A DNA stretch of 56,791 nt from a virus: IMG/VR virus record IMGVR_UViG_3300030060_005193, positions 1 to 56,791 of that record. The stretch is one strand, 5' to 3'. Position numbers and translations under genes: made by a program. Positions 1 through 6,861 of this stretch are shown piece by piece. Under the pieces are notes generated by a model. The model was not told the origin of the DNA. It searched no databases and was given only the letters and a program-made list of their open reading frames with translations. Position 1 is the stretch's first letter. Each line of letters starts with the position of its first letter.

Positions 1-404
1 AACTAATTATTTAAGTTTATCTGATATACTATTTTTATGTATAAACTGAAAAACTATCTATTAAGTATGCAATCACATTGGATGATTAACCATACAACTT
101 ATCAAGCGGTTCAAGATACCTTGCCGCATATAGTTAAATACAAAGCAGCTATGGGTTTGAAAGATATGGAACAAACGCCAGCGCACGATATAGTAAAAAA
201 AATATATCCAGATATTTATAAAGTGCCTTTGTTTCGCAGACATTTCTGTACGATGTTGTTAAGAGAAATAGAACAAATGAAAAAAGAAATAAAGTTTGCT
301 GGCAATGATGATGAGGACACTTTAAGACAGATACCAGAAATTGTTTTAAAAGAACAAGTGCCTGAACTATATAGGACCATGTGGTTTGTAGTTCAATCTG
401 TTTT
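1..404. repeat. Terminal near-repeat, left copy (matches 56388-56791)
   Basis: Bases 1-404 align without gaps to 56388-56791. I count 11 mismatches (positions 78, 95, 96, 111, 126, 177, 228, 246, 300, 360, 366), about 97% identity. All but one changed codon are silent; 95-96 changes Thr20 to Lys. The first 36 bases, before the ATG, are identical. The simplest reading is that the contig has come back to its start on a slightly different population variant. A true second gene copy is possible but less likely. Confidence 0.9.
22..30 (+). promoter_or_regulatory. Extended -10 promoter, probable leaderless start
   Basis: TGA followed by TATACT (25-30) forms an extended -10 element. It ends six bases before the ATG at 37, so transcription would begin at or next to the start codon. 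No Shine-Dalgarno sequence precedes the ATG. The same arrangement recurs at 56409-56417. Confidence 0.5.
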
Positions 405-750
405 AAATCCTATCTTTAATGCAATATGGCAAAGAGATTGCAGAGACCCTGCGTCTATACAAATAGCAAACTATAATCTTAAAGATAAAAAACAAGGTGC
501 CTGGCATCACGATGAATCAGCAGATATATCTGTTGTAGTCCCATTGAATACTGGTAAGTATGAAGGTGGTGGCACTGCATTTCATAATTACGGTGAGGTC
601 CCGCCTTTACCTACAGGACATGCGCTCATGTTTCCTAGCTTTAATAATCTACATAAAGGCCTACCAGTAGAAAGTGGAGACAGATACTTATTGGTTTTCT
701 GGCTATGCGATAAGCAAAAAACTGTGGATTTATACCATTCCTTAGACTAA
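37..750 (+). CDS. 2OG-Fe(II) dioxygenase family protein
   Basis: A 237-residue protein with the double-stranded beta-helix signature of 2-oxoglutarate/Fe(II) oxygenases. The metal-binding HxD is His157-x-Asp159, the distal histidine is His206, and Arg216 in GDRYLLVFW is the expected 2-oxoglutarate ligand. The N-terminal 130 residues have no recognised domain. Such enzymes hydroxylate nucleic acids, proteins or small molecules; the substrate here is unknown. The gene has its own -10 box and no ribosome binding site, so it may be translated from a leaderless transcript. It is one of four oxygenases of this superfamily in the window and is not closely similar to the others. Confidence 0.8.
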   Translation: MYKLKNYLLSMQSHWMINHTTYQAVQDTLPHIVKYKAAMGLKDMEQTPAHDIVKKIYPDIYKVPLFRRHFCTMLLREIEQMKKEIKFAGNDDEDTLRQIPEIVLKEQVPELYRTMWFVVQSVLNPIFNAIWQRDCRDPASIQIANYNLKDKKQGAWHHDESADISVVVPLNTGKYEGGGTAFHNYGEVPPLPTGHALMFPSFNNLHKGLPVESGDRYLLVFWLCDKQKTVDLYHSLD

Positions 751-770
751 AAAAACTTGTTATTATTGTG

Positions 771-808
771 TGTAAATAGTTGCAATTAGTTGCAACTTAT
801 GGCATTAT
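771..808 (+). promoter_or_regulatory. Sigma70-like promoter with 10-bp TAGTTGCAA ladder
   Basis: TTGCAA (780-785), a 17-base spacer and CATTAT (803-808) form a sigma70-like promoter. TAGTTGCAA occurs at 777-785 and again at 787-795, exactly 10 bp apart. Eight bases after the -10 box the leader TGGGAAATTTAATT (816-829) is identical to that downstream of the promoter at 37280-37308. It should drive the small-gene run starting at 853. Confidence 0.65.
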
Positions 809-852
809 ATCTATGTGGGAAATTTAATTAATAACAAAAAGGAGGGTGAATA

Positions 853-1167
853 ATGAGCAGTATCACAACATATAGCATAGATAAGGCTACTAGATTTTTA
901 ATAAAAGAAGTTGAGTATGACGCCGATACAGTGTGGACAGAAAAAACTGTTATTGAAGATTTGGGTGGCAATCACGATTTGACAAGAATATATATAAAAC
1001 TTGCACTTCAAATATGGAAACCAGAAGAAATAGGTTTTTCTGATTTAATAGAAAAAGAAAAAAACAAGGGTTTTACGGCTTGGGAGGTTTTCTTGAAACA
1101 ACATGTTGAGGGCACATGGCAACCCTCAATAACCAGTGAAATTATTAACGACAAGGCAGGTAAATAA
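853..1167 (+). CDS. Hypothetical protein, first gene of small-gene operon
   Basis: 104 residues, no recognised domain. It has a strong Shine-Dalgarno (AAGGAGGG) seven bases upstream and follows the promoter at 771-808. It is charged and soluble, with a WKPEE motif and no membrane segment. Its stop overlaps the next ATG by one base, indicating coupled translation of 853-2042. Position behind an apparently strong promoter suggests an early host-interaction gene, but function is unknown. Confidence 0.7.
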   Translation: MSSITTYSIDKATRFLIKEVEYDADTVWTEKTVIEDLGGNHDLTRIYIKLALQIWKPEEIGFSDLIEKEKNKGFTAWEVFLKQHVEGTWQPSITSEIINDKAGK

Positions 1168-1376
1168 TGTTTGATGTAATTAGTTATGACGAGCATGGCA
1201 ACGAAGATAAAGCCATGGCAAAGAAACTCAAAAACGGATTTGCAAAGGTGTATGACAACATATGCAAAGACTGTCTAGGTACTGGAAAAAGAAAGATTAC
1301 TTTTGAGGATTGCTTTGGCAATCCAGTGCCAGAGAAAACTGTTTATTTAAAATGCAACTGCAAGGAGGTGGCGTAG
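1167..1376 (+). CDS. Small zinc-finger-like protein (CxxCxGxG)
   Basis: 69 residues with CKDCLGTGK (a DnaJ-type CxxCxGxG knuckle), a single Cys in the middle and a C-terminal CNC, which together could bind one zinc ion. Overlaps its neighbours by one base on each side (TAATG-type junctions). A similar CxxCxGxG mini-protein is at 12046, also near a TTGCAA promoter. Function unknown. Confidence 0.65.
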   Translation: MFDVISYDEHGNEDKAMAKKLKNGFAKVYDNICKDCLGTGKRKITFEDCFGNPVPEKTVYLKCNCKEVA

Positions 1377-1612
1377 TGAGATACTTAAACAAAAAAGTTA
1401 CAGGCTATTGGGGTGCTGGCATCCCATTAGACTTTGGCAAAGTAGACGCGACACATGCTGACGGACATATCACTATTAAGTGGGATGACGGCAGAAGAGT
1501 GAAACATAACCCTGCCAACATACAAGTTGGTAATATTAACGACGGTATTGGTGTTTATTGGGGTGTAGACGAACAAGCCATACCATTTTCAAATTACTGG
1601 AGGGTAACATGA
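1376..1612 (+). CDS. Hypothetical protein, GTG start
   Basis: 78 residues. I place the start at GTG 1376 because it has AAGGAGG (1362-1368) at a suitable distance and overlaps the previous stop (TAGTG). It is rich in Gly, Trp and beta-prone residues (ITIKWDDGRRV), resembling a small SH3-like or Tudor-like barrel; that is an impression, not a match. Confidence 0.6.
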   Translation: MRYLNKKVTGYWGAGIPLDFGKVDATHADGHITIKWDDGRRVKHNPANIQVGNINDGIGVYWGVDEQAIPFSNYWRVT

Positions 1613-1752
1613 AAAAGAAAACTTATAGAGAAATTATTGCTGAGCTTGATGCAATAGCAAATGACGAAAGCAAATCAAAAAAAGAAAGAGACGCTGCGTG
1701 GAAAAAAAGAAACGACATCGTTGCTGAATTAACATTAAAAGCTTACGGCTAG
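1609..1752 (+). CDS. Small charged hypothetical protein
   Basis: 47 residues starting at ATG 1609, which overlaps the previous stop as ATGA and has GGAGGG just upstream. It is helical and lysine/glutamate-rich (KSKKERDAAWKKRND). No recognised domain. Confidence 0.6.
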   Translation: MKKKTYREIIAELDAIANDESKSKKERDAAWKKRNDIVAELTLKAYG

Positions 1753-1763
1753 GAGGTAAGATT

Positions 1764-2042
1764 ATGAATGTTAAAGATAAATTGAAACAAATTGAAAACA
1801 TGGACAAGTCTATTAATACAGAACTAAGTAAACTTGTTGATGAGGTTAATAATTGTTGCTATGTAGATGGCTACGATGCTACAACTGAGGAATGTATTGG
1901 TAAGGTGGTATCAAGGTTTTTAGGTTGGGATGGCAATGCAATTATGAAGATAGCATTTAACGCTCTTGAAGATGCAAACTTTCACGGTTTAAATGTTGAA
2001 TTACAAAAAACCTACAACGATTGGTTGAAGACAGTCAGCTAA
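1764..2042 (+). CDS. Hypothetical protein, last gene of early operon
   Basis: 92 residues, acidic, predicted mostly helical, with paired cysteines (NNCCYVDGYD). A strong AGGAGG ribosome site lies at 1752-1757. It converges with the leftward exonuclease gene, overlapping it by four bases, with no hairpin terminator between them. Function unknown. Confidence 0.65.
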   Translation: MNVKDKLKQIENMDKSINTELSKLVDEVNNCCYVDGYDATTEECIGKVVSRFLGWDGNAIMKIAFNALEDANFHGLNVELQKTYNDWLKTVS

Positions 2043-2806
2043 TATAAATCTGAAATTTCTACAACCTGGACACCATCTAGGTTGTAGGGTTTAAAATCAT
2101 CTTGTTCTTTACATCTTAACAACAGCTCTAGTGCTTGTTCGTTTCTTGCTCTGGCATATTCCAATGCCTCATCGGATAAAGTATAAACACCAAATGGATA
2201 TGGATGTGCTTTTTCTTGTGCTAAGAAATTAAAACCATCTGCTCTTAATCCAGAGGCTCTACAACCGTCAACATATAGTGCTGCTTGCATGTGATAGTTA
2301 AAGTTATTAATAGCCGCTCTAAAACCTCTAGGTGAGGCATCACGGCATGTTTTAAGGTCCCAAACTCTTTCATTATCATACCAGTCCAATCTACATTTGA
2401 AAGGGTGGCCATGCCACTCAAACACAAGCGTTAGTTCTGCTCGGTCATTTTTTTTTGGCACATAGTCTTTTACAACATCACGTCTTTCAATACAGGTATC
2501 AAACATATCTTGTGTAACGGCTGTTCTATTACCTATGCTGGCCATAAAATCTTCATACTCTTCTTTGCCTGCTTTTGTTCTGCGGTCAATCTTTGGTTGT
2601 ATTACAAACTCATCATCAAACTTATGCAGCTCTAAAAAAACAGTGTGTTGCACTCGCCCTTCCAGCAGAGCTGGGGTCTGGACCATTTCTTTTTGATGTT
2701 TCCAGCTGTATGGGCATTTAATGACCGCTGTTAGGTCGTGAGACCTAAAGGCTGGTATCTCTGCATATTGTTCATAGGGTATGTCTTCATATATTCCTGG
2801 TTTCAT
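2039..2806 (-). CDS. PD-(D/E)XK exonuclease-like protein (exodeoxyribonuclease VIII-like)
   Basis: 255 residues from the ATG at 2806, chosen over an ATG 21 bases upstream because GAGGAG lies at the right distance from it. The opening GIYEDIPYEQYAEIPA is typical of the phage RecE/exodeoxyribonuclease VIII-like family. RLDWYD and WDLKT provide the Asp and D-x-K of a PD-(D/E)XK active site, and QAALY is the usual following helix. It probably resects double-stranded DNA ends for phage recombination or repair. It shares an operon with an SSB-like protein (3852), supporting a DNA recombination role. No recombinase partner was recognised. Confidence 0.75.
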   Translation of the reverse strand: MKPGIYEDIPYEQYAEIPAFRSHDLTAVIKCPYSWKHQKEMVQTPALLEGRVQHTVFLELHKFDDEFVIQPKIDRRTKAGKEEYEDFMASIGNRTAVTQDMFDTCIERRDVVKDYVPKKNDRAELTLVFEWHGHPFKCRLDWYDNERVWDLKTCRDASPRGFRAAINNFNYHMQAALYVDGCRASGLRADGFNFLAQEKAHPYPFGVYTLSDEALEYARARNEQALELLLRCKEQDDFKPYNLDGVQVVEISDLY

Positions 2807-3509
2807 TTTGTATCTCCTCAAATTCATTTTTGGTTATGCTGTGGCAATTAAGATTGCCAGCAACGGTTCTTCTTTCACCCTCACCCTTAAACGGATAGAC
2901 GCAGTGTTGCATCCAAGAGGGAAATAATAATAGTTTGCCTACCCCTGGTTTAATCATAACTTGTTGAGGTGGTCTTAATCGCTCTGGGTCCTTGCTTTGG
3001 TTTAAACCATAGGTAAAATTTATAAAGCCGTCTATGGCTCCAGAGCTGTCGTATAAACTTATATTTGTGTCATCATCTAGCTCGCCGATTTGTGGTGGCA
3101 CTTTGGTCCAGCAAGTAAAAGATATGCCCATCGGTGATGTCGTTAAGTGGTCGTGAATTGGATTGTAGTCGCCTGCAAAACTATGAACGGACCATAACTT
3201 ATCCACGTCAATTTTCTTGGAGACTAGAGGAGTTTTAGTTTGTTCCACAAAATGTCGTAGATAAGCAAGGCCCAAGCTTTCTACTATACTAACAAAAGGT
3301 TTGAGTATAGGCGATTGATAATCCATTATTATTTGTTCGCCTTGGTGTATTTGGCCTACCAAGTCAGGACCAGCCGATGTTCTGGAAGTATCATTTCTTA
3401 ATACATCTAAGTAGTTGTTTAGTCGCAGCACAGTATCATCATCAAGAATGTGTTGCATCATTAGTGCTGCTGGCAAAACCTGTAGTTCATATTCTATTTC
3501 GTTAGTCAT
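2787..3509 (-). CDS. 2OG-Fe(II) oxygenase, paralogue of 20439
   Basis: 240 residues. YNPIHDH supplies His119 and His121 as iron ligand candidates, His202 in PSWMQHCVYPF is the distal ligand, and Arg213/Arg214 in GERRTVAGNLN bind 2-oxoglutarate. This matches the 2OG-FeII_Oxy_5-type family common in marine phages. The gene at 20439 is a clear paralogue with the same residue numbering for these sites and identical stretches such as WTKVPPQIG and VYPFKG. It overlaps the exonuclease gene downstream by 20 bases and sits in the DNA-recombination operon, which hints at a nucleic-acid substrate; this is inference. Confidence 0.8.
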   Translation of the reverse strand: MTNEIEYELQVLPAALMMQHILDDDTVLRLNNYLDVLRNDTSRTSAGPDLVGQIHQGEQIIMDYQSPILKPFVSIVESLGLAYLRHFVEQTKTPLVSKKIDVDKLWSVHSFAGDYNPIHDHLTTSPMGISFTCWTKVPPQIGELDDDTNISLYDSSGAIDGFINFTYGLNQSKDPERLRPPQQVMIKPGVGKLLLFPSWMQHCVYPFKGEGERRTVAGNLNCHSITKNEFEEIQNETRNI

Positions 3510-3771
3510 GCTTTTGTGTTTTTACTAGCTCAGTTAGTATCAAACTATATCCTACCATGTCATCAGCTGAGTCTTGATGGTTTGGATTGTTGACTATCCT
3601 GCAAGCTTTAAAAGCCAACATCATGGCGCAACATTGGCTTGGTGTAAGGTTGGCACCAAGCATGCTGTTCCAGGTGTTTGCTAATTGTTCAAAGAAAACA
3701 TCTGGACTTGCATAAGCCTCGCCCTTAATGTCTAAGAGTTCTGCTATTTCTATTGCTTTATCTTTATACAT
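3502..3771 (-). CDS. DUF6378-type protein
   Basis: 89 residues. The pattern EAYASPDVFFEQLANTW, LTPSQCCAMMLAFKACRI and NPNHQDSADDMVGY follows the DUF6378 family, small helical proteins frequent in phage replication regions and thought to resemble MazG-like folds. The biochemical role is not known. It overlaps the downstream oxygenase by eight bases. Upstream, between it and the SSB-like gene, lies a conspicuous structured element (3783-3844). Confidence 0.75.
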   Translation of the reverse strand: MYKDKAIEIAELLDIKGEAYASPDVFFEQLANTWNSMLGANLTPSQCCAMMLAFKACRIVNNPNHQDSADDMVGYSLILTELVKTQKHD

Positions 3772-3782
3772 AGTATTGGGTT

Positions 3783-3844
3783 GGTAAGCGACGCTTGTTC
3801 TCTTGGAGTAAGAAGAGAATTTGTGCGGAGGGTCGTCGCCTACC
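3783..3844. other. Nested inverted repeat between leftward genes (possible structured RNA)
   Basis: An 11-base arm at 3783-3793 pairs with 3834-3844 with one mismatch. Inside it, TTCTCTT (3798-3804) pairs perfectly with AAGAGAA (3813-3819) around an 8-base loop. The element would lie in the leftward transcript between the SSB-like gene and the DUF6378 gene. It has no U-tract, so it is not a classical terminator; it could be an mRNA processing or stability element, or a protein-binding site. Confidence 0.5.
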
Positions 3845-3851
3845 TGTAAAC

Positions 3852-4604
3852 CTAAAAAGGGATGTCGTCGTCCGTTAAACCTTTTTTATTTTCGCTCTCG
3901 TCAAAATCAGGACTGTTCATCTTTGCAGCATCATCTGTCAATTTAGATAAGTCCTCTGACATAGACGGTTCATCTGATTCACCCACAGCTGATTTGTATT
4001 CATAACTAGATTCAATATCTTCTTGTTGCCAGGGTGGTAGTGAATCAAAAATATCACACATAGCTTTGCTATCGGCTGATTGCTTACCTCTAAAATCATC
4101 TAGGTAAACATCTAAGTCAAACGATTGTTTTTCATTATGTGTTTCTACAACTTGGATGCCGCCATCTGGTCTTTGCAGATTTAGTATCTTTGGATTACCG
4201 CCAACTGAATTTTCTGTCGGTGCAGTATGACCCACTTCTATTCTTGCGGTACAACCAAGTAATTTACTAATATCAAAGCCACCGAGTTCTTCTTCGGTAA
4301 AACTTTTACCACGCCAGCTCTCTAAATCTTTACGCAATGCCGCTGCCTCAAATAAAGATGCAGTGTACGTTTTGGAAACTGCGAAAGGTCTACCGTCTTC
4401 CATTTTGGAAGTATTACTATCTGGGTCCAACGCCTCTGTTACTTCAAAGGTTATGTGTACTCTAGTCTTTTTACTTTTTACGCCTTTGTATTCTTGGTCT
4501 GTAGTGCCCAAGTCAATTATGCGGAAACAAGTTCCAAGATAGATTCCCTTTTGTAATTTTGGTAGACTTTCGCCGCTACCGTCGCTACTTATTGTTAAGC
4601 TCAT
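3852..4604 (-). CDS. Single-stranded DNA-binding-like protein with SSB tail
   Basis: 250 residues. The first ~150 residues are beta-rich with no sequence I can equate to E. coli SSB. The last ~60 residues are acidic and end in DDDIPF, the exact C-terminal tip by which bacterial SSBs recruit partner proteins. The family is common next to exonuclease and VapE-type genes in phages. It likely coats single-stranded DNA during replication or recombination. It is the first gene of the leftward operon, with GAGGAG before the ATG and a TATAAT (forward 4631-4636) about 27 bases upstream. Confidence 0.65.
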   Translation of the reverse strand: MSLTISSDGSGESLPKLQKGIYLGTCFRIIDLGTTDQEYKGVKSKKTRVHITFEVTEALDPDSNTSKMEDGRPFAVSKTYTASLFEAAALRKDLESWRGKSFTEEELGGFDISKLLGCTARIEVGHTAPTENSVGGNPKILNLQRPDGGIQVVETHNEKQSFDLDVYLDDFRGKQSADSKAMCDIFDSLPPWQQEDIESSYEYKSAVGESDEPSMSEDLSKLTDDAAKMNSPDFDESENKKGLTDDDIPF

Positions 4605-4624
4605 AAATATCTCCTCTAATGTGT

Positions 4625-4653
4625 TTGCAAATTATAATAAACTTGGGTATTAT
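4625..4653. promoter_or_regulatory. Overlapping divergent promoters
   Basis: Rightward: TTGCAA (4625-4630), 17 bases, TATTAT (4648-4653), leading to the VapE-type gene. Leftward: TATAAT on the minus strand at 4636-4631, with a weaker -35 (TTATAG) 18 bases further upstream, leading to the SSB-like gene. The two -10/-35 regions interleave, so the promoters should compete for polymerase. Confidence 0.55.
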
Positions 4654-4702
4654 TCTATAACCTTTTACAAAAGAAGTAAACACATAAAAAAGCGATGGAT
4701 TG

Positions 4703-6859
4703 ATGTCATTAAAAATAAAACGACCTAACAAGAATTTTAACACACCCTTTACCAAAGATTACGTTTCACAATTTCAAGATTTCTTAGCCACCAATGGCTA
4801 TGAACCAGACCCTAAGAAGGGTTTGATTACTGATGGCTCAATAGGTCGGGCCTACATCAATATTGGTAATCAAAGGAAGCTGGTAGGTTGGTATCAAGCC
4901 TGGCTAGACCAATCCTCCCCCTACGGTCGTATTGGCGATTATCGTGTCAGCACGGACCAACCTACAGCAACCTGGAAACCTGAGAATAGTAAAAGATACC
5001 GCATGACTAAAGAACAGAAGGCGGAGATTGCAGAGCTACGACGCCAGGCAGAGGTCAAGACAGCAGAAAAATATACGCAGGCCGCACAGCGAGCACAGTC
5101 CATTTGGGATAAATGTGAGGATTGTGTTAAGCATGAATATTTAGAAAAGAAACAGGTCTTATCCTATGGATTAAAAAAAGATAACAATAATAATTTGGTT
5201 ATCTGTATGAAGGATGGTCAGGGCACTATCGTTGGCCTACAGTATATCGGTCCCGATGGCACCAAGCGTTTTCTTACTGGTTCTAAAAAAAGCGGTAGCT
5301 TTTTTCTTCTCGGCAGAGAAATATTTAATAGCTCAGATACCCTTAATTACGCAGAGGGTTATGCAACAGCTGCCTCTATATACGCTGACCGCTCCCAGCC
5401 AGTTGTCGTCGCCTTTGATGCTTACAATCTGATTAAAGTAGCAGAGGTTATGTATCAATACTTCCCAAGTCATAAGCACGTCTTTGTCGCCGATAATGAC
5501 GAAAGTCAGACAGGCGAAAAAGAGGCAAAGAAAGCGGCAGCTTGGGTCAATAAAGCAGGCGGTTACGCCGAAGTACAAATGCCAGAAACGACAGGCGATT
5601 ACAACGACCATAAGAACGAAGTTACGGTAGCCGAAGGCGAGGTGGTCTTGCAGAAAATAGATGTGCCTGTTGAATACGATTTTGTGCGTTCAGCAAGCGG
5701 ACGCTTCTTAAATACTAAAGACAATATTGACGGTGTATTAAAGACGCACAATGTTGATGTGCGCTACAACGTGATTAAGAAGAAGATGGAGATAGACATA
5801 CCCAACATGACTTTTATTGCAGACATGCATGAGGAGGCTAGCCTAATTGAAATAGAGCATCGTTGTATTAACATGGGCATACCTCATTCAAAGGTACGCG
5901 ACTATCTCAAAGTATTGGCGCGCGAATATAATCCTGTAAAAGAATGGATAGATAGTGAGCCGTGGGATGGACAGGACCGATTGCCAGACTTTCTCAATTC
6001 GCTGACTACAGAGGAATCCGCACAGCTTAGAGATATGTTACTAAAGAAGTGGTTAATCAGTTGTGTGGCCGCCGCTTACGAAGTTAAGGGTGTTGAATTA
6101 GAAGGCATACTGGTATTACAAGGAGCACAAGGACTCGGTAAAACCTTATGGTTTAAACGCCTATGTGATTACAATAATGGCTGGCTCTTGGAGGGTGCAA
6201 CGCTTAACCCTTCTGACAAGGACTCTGTAAAGCGAGCCGTTAGTCATTGGATTGTAGAATTAGGCGAAATAGAGTCTACCTTTAAAAAATCGGATATAGA
6301 CCAGCTGAAAGCCTTTGTAACATCACGCACGGATGAGCTAAGGCTACCCTATGACCGTGCTTTTACGACTTATCAGCGCCGTACGGCGTTTTATGCATCG
6401 GTCAACGCACGCGAGTTCTTGACGGACACAAGTGGCAATCGTAGATTCTGGGTACTCGCGGTTAAAGACATCAATGTCAATCACGGCATCAATATGCAAC
6501 AGCTTTGGGCCCAGGTAAAAGAAACTATGTATGTGCAGGGACAAAAGAACTGGTTTTTATCACCAGATGAGCGTGAATTACTGCAAGATAGCAACGAATT
6601 GTATAGAACTCAGTCTAGTGTTGAAGATTTGATACTAGAACACGTTAATTTTGACAGTGAAGATGGAAAGCCAGTGCAAATGACCAAATTGTTGCGCGAT
6701 TTGGGAATTAAATCCCCCAGGATGCCTGATTTCAAAGAGGCAAGTCGTGTTTTACACGAAAAGGGCATCATGCCGCGCAGAAGTAATGGTAAGAAGATAT
6801 TTGACTTAGATTATTCGGCGATAGACGAAGAATTTAGTAACTATACGGATAAATTTTAG
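4703..6859 (+). CDS. TOPRIM/VapE-type primase-helicase
   Basis: 718 residues from ATG 4703 (a TTG one codon earlier is less likely). The N-terminal third contains a charged linker and a TOPRIM-like domain around residues 210-275 (YAEGYATAASIY, then VVVAFDAYN and HVFVADND, whose acidic residues would bind metal). The C-terminal half is a VirE/VapE AAA+ domain: EWIDSEPWDGQDRL is the family's entry motif, GAQGLGKT (about 473-480) is Walker A and HWIVELGEIE the Walker B region, followed by an RRTAFYASVN sensor-like segment and NRRFWVL. Such proteins prime and unwind phage DNA. With no polymerase gene in the window, this enzyme probably loads the host replisome. Confidence 0.85.
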   Translation: MSLKIKRPNKNFNTPFTKDYVSQFQDFLATNGYEPDPKKGLITDGSIGRAYINIGNQRKLVGWYQAWLDQSSPYGRIGDYRVSTDQPTATWKPENSKRYRMTKEQKAEIAELRRQAEVKTAEKYTQAAQRAQSIWDKCEDCVKHEYLEKKQVLSYGLKKDNNNNLVICMKDGQGTIVGLQYIGPDGTKRFLTGSKKSGSFFLLGREIFNSSDTLNYAEGYATAASIYADRSQPVVVAFDAYNLIKVAEVMYQYFPSHKHVFVADNDESQTGEKEAKKAAAWVNKAGGYAEVQMPETTGDYNDHKNEVTVAEGEVVLQKIDVPVEYDFVRSASGRFLNTKDNIDGVLKTHNVDVRYNVIKKKMEIDIPNMTFIADMHEEASLIEIEHRCINMGIPHSKVRDYLKVLAREYNPVKEWIDSEPWDGQDRLPDFLNSLTTEESAQLRDMLLKKWLISCVAAAYEVKGVELEGILVLQGAQGLGKTLWFKRLCDYNNGWLLEGATLNPSDKDSVKRAVSHWIVELGEIESTFKKSDIDQLKAFVTSRTDELRLPYDRAFTTYQRRTAFYASVNAREFLTDTSGNRRFWVLAVKDINVNHGINMQQLWAQVKETMYVQGQKNWFLSPDERELLQDSNELYRTQSSVEDLILEHVNFDSEDGKPVQMTKLLRDLGIKSPRMPDFKEASRVLHEKGIMPRRSNGKKIFDLDYSAIDEEFSNYTDKF

Positions 6860-6861
6860 AC

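Noticed and set aside
3783-3844. Possible tRNA gene
   Set aside because: Only two stems are formed, with no anticodon arm, T arm or acceptor layout.
4700-4702. TTG as start of the primase-helicase gene
   Set aside because: The ATG one codon later is a far more common start and no signal favours the TTG.
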